Source: Streptomyces sp. NBC_00525 (GTDB taxonomy: Bacteria; Actinomycetota; Actinomycetes; Streptomycetales; Streptomycetaceae). Taken from it: 64,000 nt of DNA. The stretch's first letter is position 1. Every line of letters begins with the position of its first letter. The translations under genes were made by a program, and so were the position numbers. Of the stretch, positions 17,823 to 26,190 are shown piece by piece. The stretch lies in NCBI RefSeq assembly GCF_036346595.1, contig NZ_CP107834.1, positions 5,270,001-5,334,000 on the forward strand, read 5' to 3'. A model generated the notes under the pieces. The model did no database searches. It had not been told where the DNA came from and was given only the letters and a program-made list of their open reading frames with translations.

Positions 17823-19337
17823 TCATTCCCGCCCGGGCGCCGTGCCGGGGCGCGGCGGCTCGTCGGCTCGGGCGGCCAGGAGTTCGGAGATGTGGTCGGC
17901 CGCCTCGCTGCATTCTGTTCCCACCTGCATGGCGTACGGCTCGGGCAGCATCCCTGCCATATATCCGGCTTCCATGATCACCTTGATCGCTGCCTCGGTG
18001 TCGCCGTCGAACTCCGCCCGGCACCGGGCGGCACGCAGACCGAACACGGTTCTGTCGGCTCGCTCCCTGGGGTTGCTCCCGCGGACCAGATCGTGCGCGA
18101 TGTCCTCGTACAGACGTGCGGCGGCATCGAAGTCGCCCTCGAGCCAGAGCCCCCCGGCAACCCGTTCCCAGACCTTCCGGACCAGCGGGCGACGTCCCCA
18201 TTCCTCGCGAACCCGCGACCTGAGCCCGGTGAGTTCGCTCACCGCGTCTCCGGGCTCACCTTCACCCAGCTCACGTTCGGCCGCCGAGCAGAGCAGCTCG
18301 ACCGCGTTCGGATCAAGCCATCCGGCATCCTCGGCATTCTCGACGCACTCTGTGGCCCTCTGCAAGGGGGTTCGGGCCGTGTCGGTGAACTTCTCGGGCA
18401 AGCGGAAGGGGCGGGTGGGGTCGTAGCGGAGCCACGGCTCGGGCTCAGGGTCGCCGGGCAACGGGGTGAGCCTGTTCAGGACATCGAGGATCTGCCTCAT
18501 GCTCGGACGCTCCTCCGGGGCCTTGGTGAGTCCCCACAGGACTAGATCGTCGAGCGCGCGGGGAATACCCGCCACGAGGTCACTCGGGCGCAGCGGCATC
18601 GTACGCAGATGTTGGGTCTGCACTGATCCATCCCGTCTGTTGGCGATGAACGGGGGCCTCCCGGTGAGGAGTTCGTAGAGGACGCAGGTGAACGAGTACA
18701 CGTCCGTCGCCGTTGTGGCCTCTTCGCCCTGGATCTGTTCCGGTGCCTGGTAGCCCGGTGTGCCGAGGGTGGAGCCCGGTTGAGTGAGGGTGGACTCGAT
18801 GCCGAGTTCCTTGCCGATCCCGAAATCGATCAGGAACGCCAGACCCGAATTGGAAATCATCAGGTTCTCCGGCTTCAGGTCCCGGTGCAACACGCTGCGC
18901 TCGTGGGCGTGGACGAACGCGGCACAGATCTGCGCCGCGACCGATACGGCGACGGCACAGGTCAAGGGCGTGTAGTCCTTCAGGAACGCGCGCAGGTTGA
19001 TTCCTGCCACGTAATACATGACCAGGAAGGGGACATCACCGTGAGTGTCAAAGGCGTACTGCTCGGGGATGTTGCGGTGCTCGAGCCGGGCGAGAAGCCG
19101 GGCTTCGCGCATGAACCTGACGCACCGATGGCGAATTTCCCTATCGCGTTCCCTGCTGTCGAGCTGGCGCAGGTCCTCGGTGTCCAGGCGTAGAAATTTC
19201 ACGGCCACTTGTCGATCGACCCGTAGCTCGTGGGCCCGCCAGATCTGGGCCATACCCCCCTTGCCGGTCAGCTCGACGAGTTCGTAGCGGCCGTCGATCA
19301 ACTCCCCCGCCCGCACCTCCTCCCACCCCGCTGCCAC
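17823..19337 (-). CDS. Soluble Ser/Thr protein kinase with helical-repeat C-terminus
   Basis: The GTG at 19337, preceded by AGAGGGGCG, gives 504 aa. The Hanks-type kinase domain covers about residues 15-275 and is complete: glycine loop GKGGMAQIWRA, lysine in VAVKFLRL, catalytic HRDLKPEN, DFGIG, TPGYQAPEQ and DVYSFTCVLYELLTG. Residues 320-500 are helical, TPR-like repeats (AAARLYEDIAHDLVRG, RAARCRAEFDGDTEAA). No transmembrane span or PASTA domain is present, so it acts in the cytoplasm. It is divergent from the nuclease/helicase/PIWI operon and convergent with the methylase. A role as regulator or toxin-like effector of the island, comparable in principle to PglW in the Pgl system, is inference. 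Confidence 0.9.
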   Translation of the reverse strand: MAAGWEEVRAGELIDGRYELVELTGKGGMAQIWRAHELRVDRQVAVKFLRLDTEDLRQLDSRERDREIRHRCVRFMREARLLARLEHRNIPEQYAFDTHGDVPFLVMYYVAGINLRAFLKDYTPLTCAVAVSVAAQICAAFVHAHERSVLHRDLKPENLMISNSGLAFLIDFGIGKELGIESTLTQPGSTLGTPGYQAPEQIQGEEATTATDVYSFTCVLYELLTGRPPFIANRRDGSVQTQHLRTMPLRPSDLVAGIPRALDDLVLWGLTKAPEERPSMRQILDVLNRLTPLPGDPEPEPWLRYDPTRPFRLPEKFTDTARTPLQRATECVENAEDAGWLDPNAVELLCSAAERELGEGEPGDAVSELTGLRSRVREEWGRRPLVRKVWERVAGGLWLEGDFDAAARLYEDIAHDLVRGSNPRERADRTVFGLRAARCRAEFDGDTEAAIKVIMEAGYMAGMLPEPYAMQVGTECSEAADHISELLAARADEPPRPGTAPGRE

Positions 19338-19515
19338 TCGATGCGCCCCTCTGTAGTCCTCGCGTGCCCTGCTTGGAAGCGCACCCTATCGTGAATTGCA
19401 TTGAGGGTTGGGCGTCCGACGACAGAGTTCACAGAGTGTGCCATGCTGTTTGAGTGCTTCGGTGGTCCACCCTTGTGGGCCACCGCGTCTGTGCCCGCCC
19501 TGATCAAGGGGAGTC
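19338..19515. promoter_or_regulatory. Divergent promoter region between kinase gene and the nuclease-PIWI operon
   Basis: These 178 nt drive two divergent transcripts. On the minus strand TAGGGT (19383-19388) is a candidate -10 for the kinase gene. On the plus strand no convincing -35/-10 pair was found. AAGGGGAG at 19506-19513 is the ribosome site for the operon's first gene. Confidence 0.35.
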
Positions 19516-21282
19516 GTGGAAAATCCACTCGGAACCACCGGCGAAGGCTGGCTGGTCAAGGTCAGTTCCACCCATGCCCGGACAGACCCCGACGCCTGCC
19601 CGTCCCACCTGCGCACCGCGGTTCGACCGCTCCTCGGTGCGCGCCCTCTGGACGCCCCTGACGCGCCGCCGGCCCCCCTCGCGGGTGAACACCCCAAGTT
19701 GCTCGAGGACTTCGGCGCCGGCCCTCTTTTCGCGGCGTTGGACCTATGGGAGCACAGGCGTTGGCACCCTGGACGTGTAGTCGAAGAATTGCGCCAGACT
19801 CGTGGCTCAATCCGTGGACGTACCGCACCTGCCCACCCCTCGCTCACGGCGTGGACCATTGAGGCGTTCGAACGGTATGTAGCCGTCCGTACCCGGGAGC
19901 GGGATGCGGCGCTGGACGCCGGATTGCCGCCCCTCACGCCCGTACCATTGGACTGGACCGTCCGCACTGCCCTACGGGATGAGCCCGACGGGCGGGGCGT
20001 ACGGCAGTACGAGCACATGACCTGGGGTCGTCAGTATTCCTCGGCCGACGGCACGGTCAGGGAGCTGTGGATTCCGTCCTTCGGCCGCGCGAAGCCCGAT
20101 CGCTCAGCCGCAGAGAAGGCCGCGATCGCCCATGTTGTGGCACAGGGACTGCCTGCCCGGAGACGGGCACGCCACACCCCTCCCCCTGCGCACGCCCTGG
20201 CCAACCCGACCCCGCCGGAGCGCATACGAGTCTTCGACTTCGGTTGCGCCGACGGCAGTCTCACCCAGCTGCTCGACTGGGGGCCGGACACCGTACGCGA
20301 ACTGTTCCGGCGCGATGCGGCACCTGCTTTCATCGCGGCTGCCACGGGCGCCGGTGTGCGCCCCGGCGCCAGCTGCGTCGGCTGCAAGGCCATCGGACAC
20401 TGTGGCCAATTGCCGCGCACTGCGGCGCTGTGGGGGCCGCTTCGCCGCCCGCTGCCGCTCCGTACCATGCGTCGCTCGCTCTCGGCCTGGGATCTGCGGC
20501 TATACGGCGATTGCCCTGCCCAATACCATCTCGTGCGCCAGTTGCGTCTCAACGACCTCACTCCGGAGAACCCCGGGGCACGGCGCGGGCGAGTGGTGGA
20601 CACCGTGCTGAACGAGCGACATGCACAGTCCCCCCTGCGAAGCTGCCGAGGGCTTCCCCAGGCGGACGAAGGAATGCTCCCCCCCGGGCACTCGCTCGAG
20701 GAGCCACTGGCCCGCAGCGCCCTGCACATGCTGGACGAGCACCGAGCGCTCTGTCCGCTGGACGGGCTGACTCCGCAGGAGACTGTTCTGACTCAGCATC
20801 GGGTCACCGCATACATCCCCGAGTTGGACGTCGTCGTCCTCGCCGTGCCTGATCTGGTTCACACGCGCCGGGGACGGTGGATCTGGCGGGAGACCAAGAC
20901 CTCCGCCGCGCCCCTGTGGGAAGGCCGATCGCTGCTGAGGGCCTTCCCTCAACTGGCCCTCGCGGTGCTGCTGTTCGACAGACGAGCCCTGGGGGAAGGG
21001 CCTCGCCGCGGTCGTGTCGAGCTGGAACATTTGCGGGAAGGGCCGGGGGAGAGCGGCCTCGAGGCCATCGACCCTAGCCGTCCCGCGACGGTAGCCGAAG
21101 CCCGCGAGGTGATCGCGGATCTCGCCGAACCCCTCCTTCGCGACAACTCCTACGAACCCCGTACCGGCCGGCATTGCCGGAGCTGCCAAGTGCGCACCTG
21201 GTGCGAGCAAGGCACCGCACACGTCTCCGGACTGACGGCCTCCGCGTCCAATGCTGAGCGAGGGCCGGTGAAGGCCGAGTGA
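19516..21282 (+). CDS. Cas4/AddB-like iron-sulphur PD-(D/E)XK nuclease
   Basis: The GTG start at 19516 follows AAGGGGAG and gives 588 aa. The C-terminal half is RecB/Cas4-like: GDCPAQYHL (Cys about 333), then D446 in VPDLV and E459-x-K461 in WRETKTS as the nuclease core, Q479 as the QxxxY-like residue, and C554-x2-C557-x5-C563. The first cysteine plus the last three form the iron-sulphur pattern of AddB, Dna2 and Cas4. A second C-x2-C-x5-C set (C287, C290, C296) lies before it. Such proteins are usually 5'-3' single-strand exonucleases. It overlaps the next gene by 4 nt (GTGA), placing it in the pPIWI-RE operon. The exact family name is uncertain. Confidence 0.78.
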   Translation: MENPLGTTGEGWLVKVSSTHARTDPDACPSHLRTAVRPLLGARPLDAPDAPPAPLAGEHPKLLEDFGAGPLFAALDLWEHRRWHPGRVVEELRQTRGSIRGRTAPAHPSLTAWTIEAFERYVAVRTRERDAALDAGLPPLTPVPLDWTVRTALRDEPDGRGVRQYEHMTWGRQYSSADGTVRELWIPSFGRAKPDRSAAEKAAIAHVVAQGLPARRRARHTPPPAHALANPTPPERIRVFDFGCADGSLTQLLDWGPDTVRELFRRDAAPAFIAAATGAGVRPGASCVGCKAIGHCGQLPRTAALWGPLRRPLPLRTMRRSLSAWDLRLYGDCPAQYHLVRQLRLNDLTPENPGARRGRVVDTVLNERHAQSPLRSCRGLPQADEGMLPPGHSLEEPLARSALHMLDEHRALCPLDGLTPQETVLTQHRVTAYIPELDVVVLAVPDLVHTRRGRWIWRETKTSAAPLWEGRSLLRAFPQLALAVLLFDRRALGEGPRRGRVELEHLREGPGESGLEAIDPSRPATVAEAREVIADLAEPLLRDNSYEPRTGRHCRSCQVRTWCEQGTAHVSGLTASASNAERGPVKAE

Positions 21283-22469
21283 GCGGCTACACCGGGACAG
21301 TCCCGGACTGGCTGGAGAACCCTGATGTGGTTCTGCTCCGCGATGTGGCCACAGCCGTCGTGCGGCTGGACGAGGTCGTCCGGCTGGACTCCTTCACACT
21401 TCCCTATCCCCCGGACGCCCAGCGCGCTCTTGACGGCCTGGTCCTTGCCTGCTTGCGTGGTGGAGCACGGCCCCCTGCGGGGATACCGGAGATGATCCAC
21501 TGGTGTCGGACCCGTCCCTTGCGGAGTTGGCCCCTGGACGCTCTTCCTGCCGACCTCTTCAGCGGGGGCAACCGGCTCATCGACCCGGACTCGGGGAAAC
21601 CGACGCAGCTCTGCGGTGAGCTGGAGGTCAAGGGAGTCGGGAACAGCACGGGGCGCCAGTACGTCCAGCTGGTGATCAGCGAGGCCATGAGCGCGTGCCG
21701 CGCGGCGAACTCGCCGCAGTCGTACACGGCTTTTCGGCGGCTGCTGGTCACCCGCCCCGTGCTGACCGAGGCGGAGTGGCCCGACATCAGCACCGATCTC
21801 TACCTCGATCCGGTTCAGTTCCTCATCGACGAGATCTACGCACCCGTGCCGGCGGGCGCCGGGGGAGAAGGGGGCGGCGTCACCTGCGCGCGTTGCCTCA
21901 CTTTGCTCACTCCTCTGGTCGGCGGCGGTTGGTGGTGTGAACGCGACCGCTGCCGGCACGTGGGTCCTCCGCCCTTCGGCCGCAGGCTCCCTGTCGATGA
22001 GGTGGGGGAGCTGCGACAGCTCCGTCGCCCGCTTCGGCAGTTCGTCACCGGCCCCGGACACGCAGAGGTCGAGCTGGAAAGGAAACTGCGCCGCCTCGGT
22101 CTCACCGTCGAGATGTGGCCCGGATTTGACGCGTACGACCTGCGAGTCACTTTTCCCGACAGCCACGTCTGGGCGATCGACGTGAAGGACTGGACCCACC
22201 CGGGGTTCCTGGGGCGTTCCGCCGCCCTCGTACGGCCCGAGCCGCCGTACGACGAGGCGTGCTGGGCAGTACCGCACTTTCGTGTCCGCGAACGCGGAGA
22301 CTACCTGGAAACCTTTGCCCGCGAACGTCCCGCGCATGCGGCAGGGCTCCGCTTGCTCAGCGACGAGCAGGTGGTCGACGCCGCACGGAGGCGCCTCGAT
22401 GGCGAGCGTGGGCCGGAAGCCCGCATCGCAGCGGATTCCTCAAGGGCGAAGGAAAGCGAACATGCGTGA
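21279..22469 (+). CDS. Zinc-ribbon restriction-endonuclease-fold protein of the pPIWI-RE module
   Basis: The GTG at 21279 overlaps the previous stop; 396 aa. The first 190 residues are a domain I do not recognise from other contexts, possibly the Y domain described for pPIWI-RE islands. A zinc ribbon follows (C203-x2-C206, C220-x4-C225). The C-terminal third has an endonuclease core: E265 in the helix VELERKL, D287 in FDAYDLRV and D301-x-K303 in AIDVKDW. This fits the REase partner of the pPIWI-RE three-gene module, predicted to cleave DNA recognised by the PIWI protein. The stop overlaps the helicase start by 8 nt. Confidence 0.75.
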   Translation: MSGYTGTVPDWLENPDVVLLRDVATAVVRLDEVVRLDSFTLPYPPDAQRALDGLVLACLRGGARPPAGIPEMIHWCRTRPLRSWPLDALPADLFSGGNRLIDPDSGKPTQLCGELEVKGVGNSTGRQYVQLVISEAMSACRAANSPQSYTAFRRLLVTRPVLTEAEWPDISTDLYLDPVQFLIDEIYAPVPAGAGGEGGGVTCARCLTLLTPLVGGGWWCERDRCRHVGPPPFGRRLPVDEVGELRQLRRPLRQFVTGPGHAEVELERKLRRLGLTVEMWPGFDAYDLRVTFPDSHVWAIDVKDWTHPGFLGRSAALVRPEPPYDEACWAVPHFRVRERGDYLETFARERPAHAAGLRLLSDEQVVDAARRRLDGERGPEARIAADSSRAKESEHA

Positions 22470-25400
22470 CCGCAGTGGCTGGTATCAGCAGCTTGTGAAG
22501 GACATGAGGCCCTGGCCCGCGGAACACCGCAGCATCAAACCTGCCCTGCTCTGCCAGGTCGAACTCGGCCTGCGGCTGTTGGAGACGTTGGCGCCCGGAC
22601 GCGATGCGGCCGGGATCTGGGTCCTTCTGGGTGGCTACCCGTTCGCGTCCACTGCCGGTTTGGCGACCACACCCCAGGACCAACTCACTCTGACCGCGGC
22701 CCGCCACCTTCTGTGGCCCATGCGACGTCGCCGCCTATGGCAACAGAGCCTTGAGAACTACCGCCAGCTCCCCGAGCAGTTGCGCGGCTACCGTGTCCCG
22801 GTCGATGGTGGACCGGCCCGCCGAGTCCTGCATCCGACAGCTGCTCACCGCTTCGATGTCTACGACAGAGCCCTCGGCAGGATTCCGGACTTTGCGACGA
22901 ACCCACTTCCGCATGCGGGCGAGGGAGCTCACCGGTTCAAGGACCAGCGCCGGTACTCCTCTGTCACCATTCCTCCCGAGTTCGTGCTCGACCCCGCGCC
23001 GGGACACGACCTGGTCGCCCATCGTCCCCTTCGCCATGACCCGATCGAGGTTCCGCTCGCCGAACTCGACGACATCGCAGCATGGATGGACGCGAGGGAA
23101 CGAGAATTCGGACGATCGCCCGGCCAGTGGCGTGAGCGACTGTCCCGCCTCGAACTCGACGTTCGTACGGCAGAGGGGACGGACTTCGCGCCGGCGAAGA
23201 CCCTGTCGTTGGACGGGCTGACTCACCTGGTGGGCATGGTCGGAGCCGGTAAGTCGACCCTGATGATCCTCCTTGCGGTCTGGGCCCACCAGCGGAACCT
23301 GCGCACCACGCTGGTGGTCGGCGATGTCGCCGAGCAACTTGGTCTCACTCAGCTCTTCCAGGGACTGAAGCTGCGAGCCGCGCTGGTTCAGGGCAGTACC
23401 ACCCGACCCAAGCACACCCAGCGCCTCCACCGCCGGCTTGCCTCGCGCGGTGAGCGCTCGCTGCTCGACCACACCGATCAGACCTTCGCCCACCTGAGCA
23501 CCGCCTGTCCGCTGGACGCCCTGCGCGTACTGGAGGCGGTGGAACCACTCCGCTTCGCCGACGCCCCGTGCGGGGATCTGTACCCGGTGGACCGCGGGAC
23601 GGTCGAGTCCGATGAGCACGGCGACGCAGAGCCGCGCGTTGCCCGCGTCACGCGGGAACTCCAGCGCGCCCGCGGTGCAAGGCCCGAGACAGGCAGGCCC
23701 GGCAGCGCCACCTCGTCAGAGGCCGCTGGCACCGAGGAGACGGACGATCCTGGAAACCGCCATGCCTGTCCGCTGTGGAGCGCGTGCCCCCGTCAGTCCT
23801 CCTCACGTGATCTCGTGGAGGCGCTCATCTGGGTCGCCAATCCCGCGAGCTTGGTGCACACGGCTGTACCGCGCCAGCTCAATGCCGAGCGGCTGCGCTA
23901 CCTGGAACTCGCCTGCCTGCGCAGTGACATCGTCATCGTGGACGAAGCCGACCGTGTTCAAATGCAACTCGACCAGGTGTTTGCTCCTACGGCGACCTTG
24001 GTCACTACCGGCCCGGAATCGTGGCTCGACCGGCTTCAGACTCACGCAATCGCCGAGCTTTCCCGGCGGGGGCGACTGCAGCTTTCCGATCAGGATGTCG
24101 AACGGTGGTCATCCGCTCTCGATGTCGTGGGGTCAGCCACCGATCGGCTCTACGCCATGCTCATCAGCACCCCGACGCTGCGGAAGTGGGCGCAGATCGA
24201 CTACTTCAGTCCCTGGACCCTTCAGGAACGCCTGCTCAACGCCTGGTATCCACCCGCATCCCAGACCACCGAGGGCGACGACACGACGGACGAGGCCGAG
24301 TTCTACGACGACGAGGAAGCACTGCATGTTCCGCCTGGCGTCGCCCCGGCCCCACTGAACACCCCCTGGGCCGCCGAGCGGGATCGGCTCACGAGGGCAT
24401 TCGACGTCTTTCGCGATGATCCCCTTGGAGATCGCGGGCCACACGGCACCCTCGCCGACGACCTCGCGAGGACGGCTCACGACGTCCTGCACACGCTTCA
24501 GGAGAAGCGGACACGTGGCCGGGTACGCGCCCTGCTCAATGTGCTGCTCGCAGGCGCACCGAAGCCCTGTGAACGCCCTCCGCTACCTGGTGAGACGCCC
24601 TGGAAGGAAGACGCCTTCAGTGAGGAGTGGCTTGAACTCAACGCAGAGCGACTGGAGTTCACCCTCATTCTTGCGGCTCTCCACCAGCGGCTCGACCGCG
24701 TGACCTTTCTCTGGCCCCAGGTCGAGGCAGCCCTGCGACTTGACCACGGCGAACATGAGCTGACCAGACGGCCGCCCTTGGACTATGCTCCCCTGCTGCC
24801 GGCGTCCCCCATGGGGAACGTCCTGGGCTTTCAGTTTCTGCTCGACGAGCGTGACAGCCACGAAGGGCGACGCACGGGCACTCTTCGCTTCTTCCGGTGC
24901 GCAGGGGTGGGCCGTGAACTCCTTCTCGCCCTTCCTCAGCTGGGAGCCGACCCAGCCCGGGGTACGAGCGGCCCGACCGTCCTGCTCATGTCGGGGACGA
25001 GCTGGGCGGGGACATCCACACGCGCCCACGTGGTCGCGCCTGTCCGTGCCGTGCTCAAACCGCAGCCGGAAGCACTTTCCTCGATCGGCGAGACGGTGTT
25101 CCGCACCGAGTTCATGTATGACGACGCTGGTCAGCCCATCCGCATCTCGGGACAGTCCCCGGAGAACCGTGACGACGTTCTGCGGCTGCTCGTGGAGAAA
25201 CTGGCGCGATCTCATCGGGACCATACCCCCAGCCCTCTGCACCGCGAGCTGGCCCAGATTCCGGACCAGCGCCGCCGACGTGCCCTCCTGCTCGTGGGGA
25301 GCTATCGGGAGGCTGCGGTGGTGGCTGCGGCGCTGTCCGAGATGTCCGCTTGGCGGGACCGTGTTCGGGTGCTTGCCGCAGACGACGCGCTGCTTGAGGC

Positions 25401-26181
25401 GTCCCTTGCGGCGGAGGCGGAGCTGGAGGGCTCCGCCACGGTGTCCGCAGTGCGCCGCGGCGATCTGGCGGCCTTCGCGGAGGATACTCGTGCGCAGATC
25501 CTGGTAGCGCCCCTGCTGGCCGTGGAGCGCGGACACAACATCCTCACTGTTCCCCGGAAGCCTGGAGAAGGGCGGGTGGCCGCGTTCGGCACCGTGCTCT
25601 TCCTCGTCCGTCCTCATCCTCGCCCGGACGATCTGTTCCTCTCGGTCTTCGCCGTCAACGACTGGGTCACGCGGTTCATCCGCAACCACCCCGGACTGTC
25701 CGAGGGAACCTTCGCTGAACTGGTGGGTGAGATGGCAGACCTGGACGGAGCGGGCAGCGCGTTCCGCACGGCCGCACGCGGTGTATGGCGTCGGCTGCTG
25801 TCCCGCTCCTACGTGTACTCCAGGCTCTCCGACGCCGAGCAGGAATCGTTCGCGTGGGATCAGCTGGTCACCCTCTGGCAGGTGATCGGTCGCCTGGTCC
25901 GTGGCGGAGTACCAGCGAGGGTCGTCTTCGTCGATGCCGCGTTCGCACCCCGTCTCGCTGCGGGCGGTCGTGCGGAGGAGGACCGCCCTCCGCGCTGGCT
26001 CCGAGATCCCGGCCTGCTGGTACGCCTGCGTGACGTACTGGCTCCGTACTTCGCCCCCGGCCCCGTTGCCTGCGCCGATCCCGCCGACGCATCGCTGGTC
26101 AGGTTGCTCTACCGACCGCTGTACGACGCTCTGTGCGGGATCGAGAACTTGCCGTCCGGAGGCCGACGGTCCGCGCGATAG
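22462..26181 (+). CDS. DinG/XPD-type iron-sulphur helicase of the pPIWI-RE module
   Basis: ATG 22462, with GAAGGAAAG upstream, gives 1239 aa. Walker A is GMVGAGKST (about 258-266) and Walker B is IVIVDEAD (D494-D497). Four cysteines between them (C349, C370, C436, C442; ACPLDAL, PCGDL, HACPLWSACP) are placed like the 4Fe-4S domain of XPD/DinG. A motif VI-like QVIGRLVRGG starts at about 1140. DinG helicases unwind D-loops, R-loops and DNA-RNA hybrids, which suits a PIWI partner. The insert between the cysteine pairs (about 380-430) is charged and low complexity. It sits 9 nt before the PIWI gene and overlaps the endonuclease gene. Confidence 0.85.
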   Translation: MRDRSGWYQQLVKDMRPWPAEHRSIKPALLCQVELGLRLLETLAPGRDAAGIWVLLGGYPFASTAGLATTPQDQLTLTAARHLLWPMRRRRLWQQSLENYRQLPEQLRGYRVPVDGGPARRVLHPTAAHRFDVYDRALGRIPDFATNPLPHAGEGAHRFKDQRRYSSVTIPPEFVLDPAPGHDLVAHRPLRHDPIEVPLAELDDIAAWMDAREREFGRSPGQWRERLSRLELDVRTAEGTDFAPAKTLSLDGLTHLVGMVGAGKSTLMILLAVWAHQRNLRTTLVVGDVAEQLGLTQLFQGLKLRAALVQGSTTRPKHTQRLHRRLASRGERSLLDHTDQTFAHLSTACPLDALRVLEAVEPLRFADAPCGDLYPVDRGTVESDEHGDAEPRVARVTRELQRARGARPETGRPGSATSSEAAGTEETDDPGNRHACPLWSACPRQSSSRDLVEALIWVANPASLVHTAVPRQLNAERLRYLELACLRSDIVIVDEADRVQMQLDQVFAPTATLVTTGPESWLDRLQTHAIAELSRRGRLQLSDQDVERWSSALDVVGSATDRLYAMLISTPTLRKWAQIDYFSPWTLQERLLNAWYPPASQTTEGDDTTDEAEFYDDEEALHVPPGVAPAPLNTPWAAERDRLTRAFDVFRDDPLGDRGPHGTLADDLARTAHDVLHTLQEKRTRGRVRALLNVLLAGAPKPCERPPLPGETPWKEDAFSEEWLELNAERLEFTLILAALHQRLDRVTFLWPQVEAALRLDHGEHELTRRPPLDYAPLLPASPMGNVLGFQFLLDERDSHEGRRTGTLRFFRCAGVGRELLLALPQLGADPARGTSGPTVLLMSGTSWAGTSTRAHVVAPVRAVLKPQPEALSSIGETVFRTEFMYDDAGQPIRISGQSPENRDDVLRLLVEKLARSHRDHTPSPLHRELAQIPDQRRRRALLLVGSYREAAVVAAALSEMSAWRDRVRVLAADDALLEASLAAEAELEGSATVSAVRRGDLAAFAEDTRAQILVAPLLAVERGHNILTVPRKPGEGRVAAFGTVLFLVRPHPRPDDLFLSVFAVNDWVTRFIRNHPGLSEGTFAELVGEMADLDGAGSAFRTAARGVWRRLLSRSYVYSRLSDAEQESFAWDQLVTLWQVIGRLVRGGVPARVVFVDAAFAPRLAAGGRAEEDRPPRWLRDPGLLVRLRDVLAPYFAPGPVACADPADASLVRLLYRPLYDALCGIENLPSGGRRSAR

Positions 26182-26190
26182 CCCGCGCGC

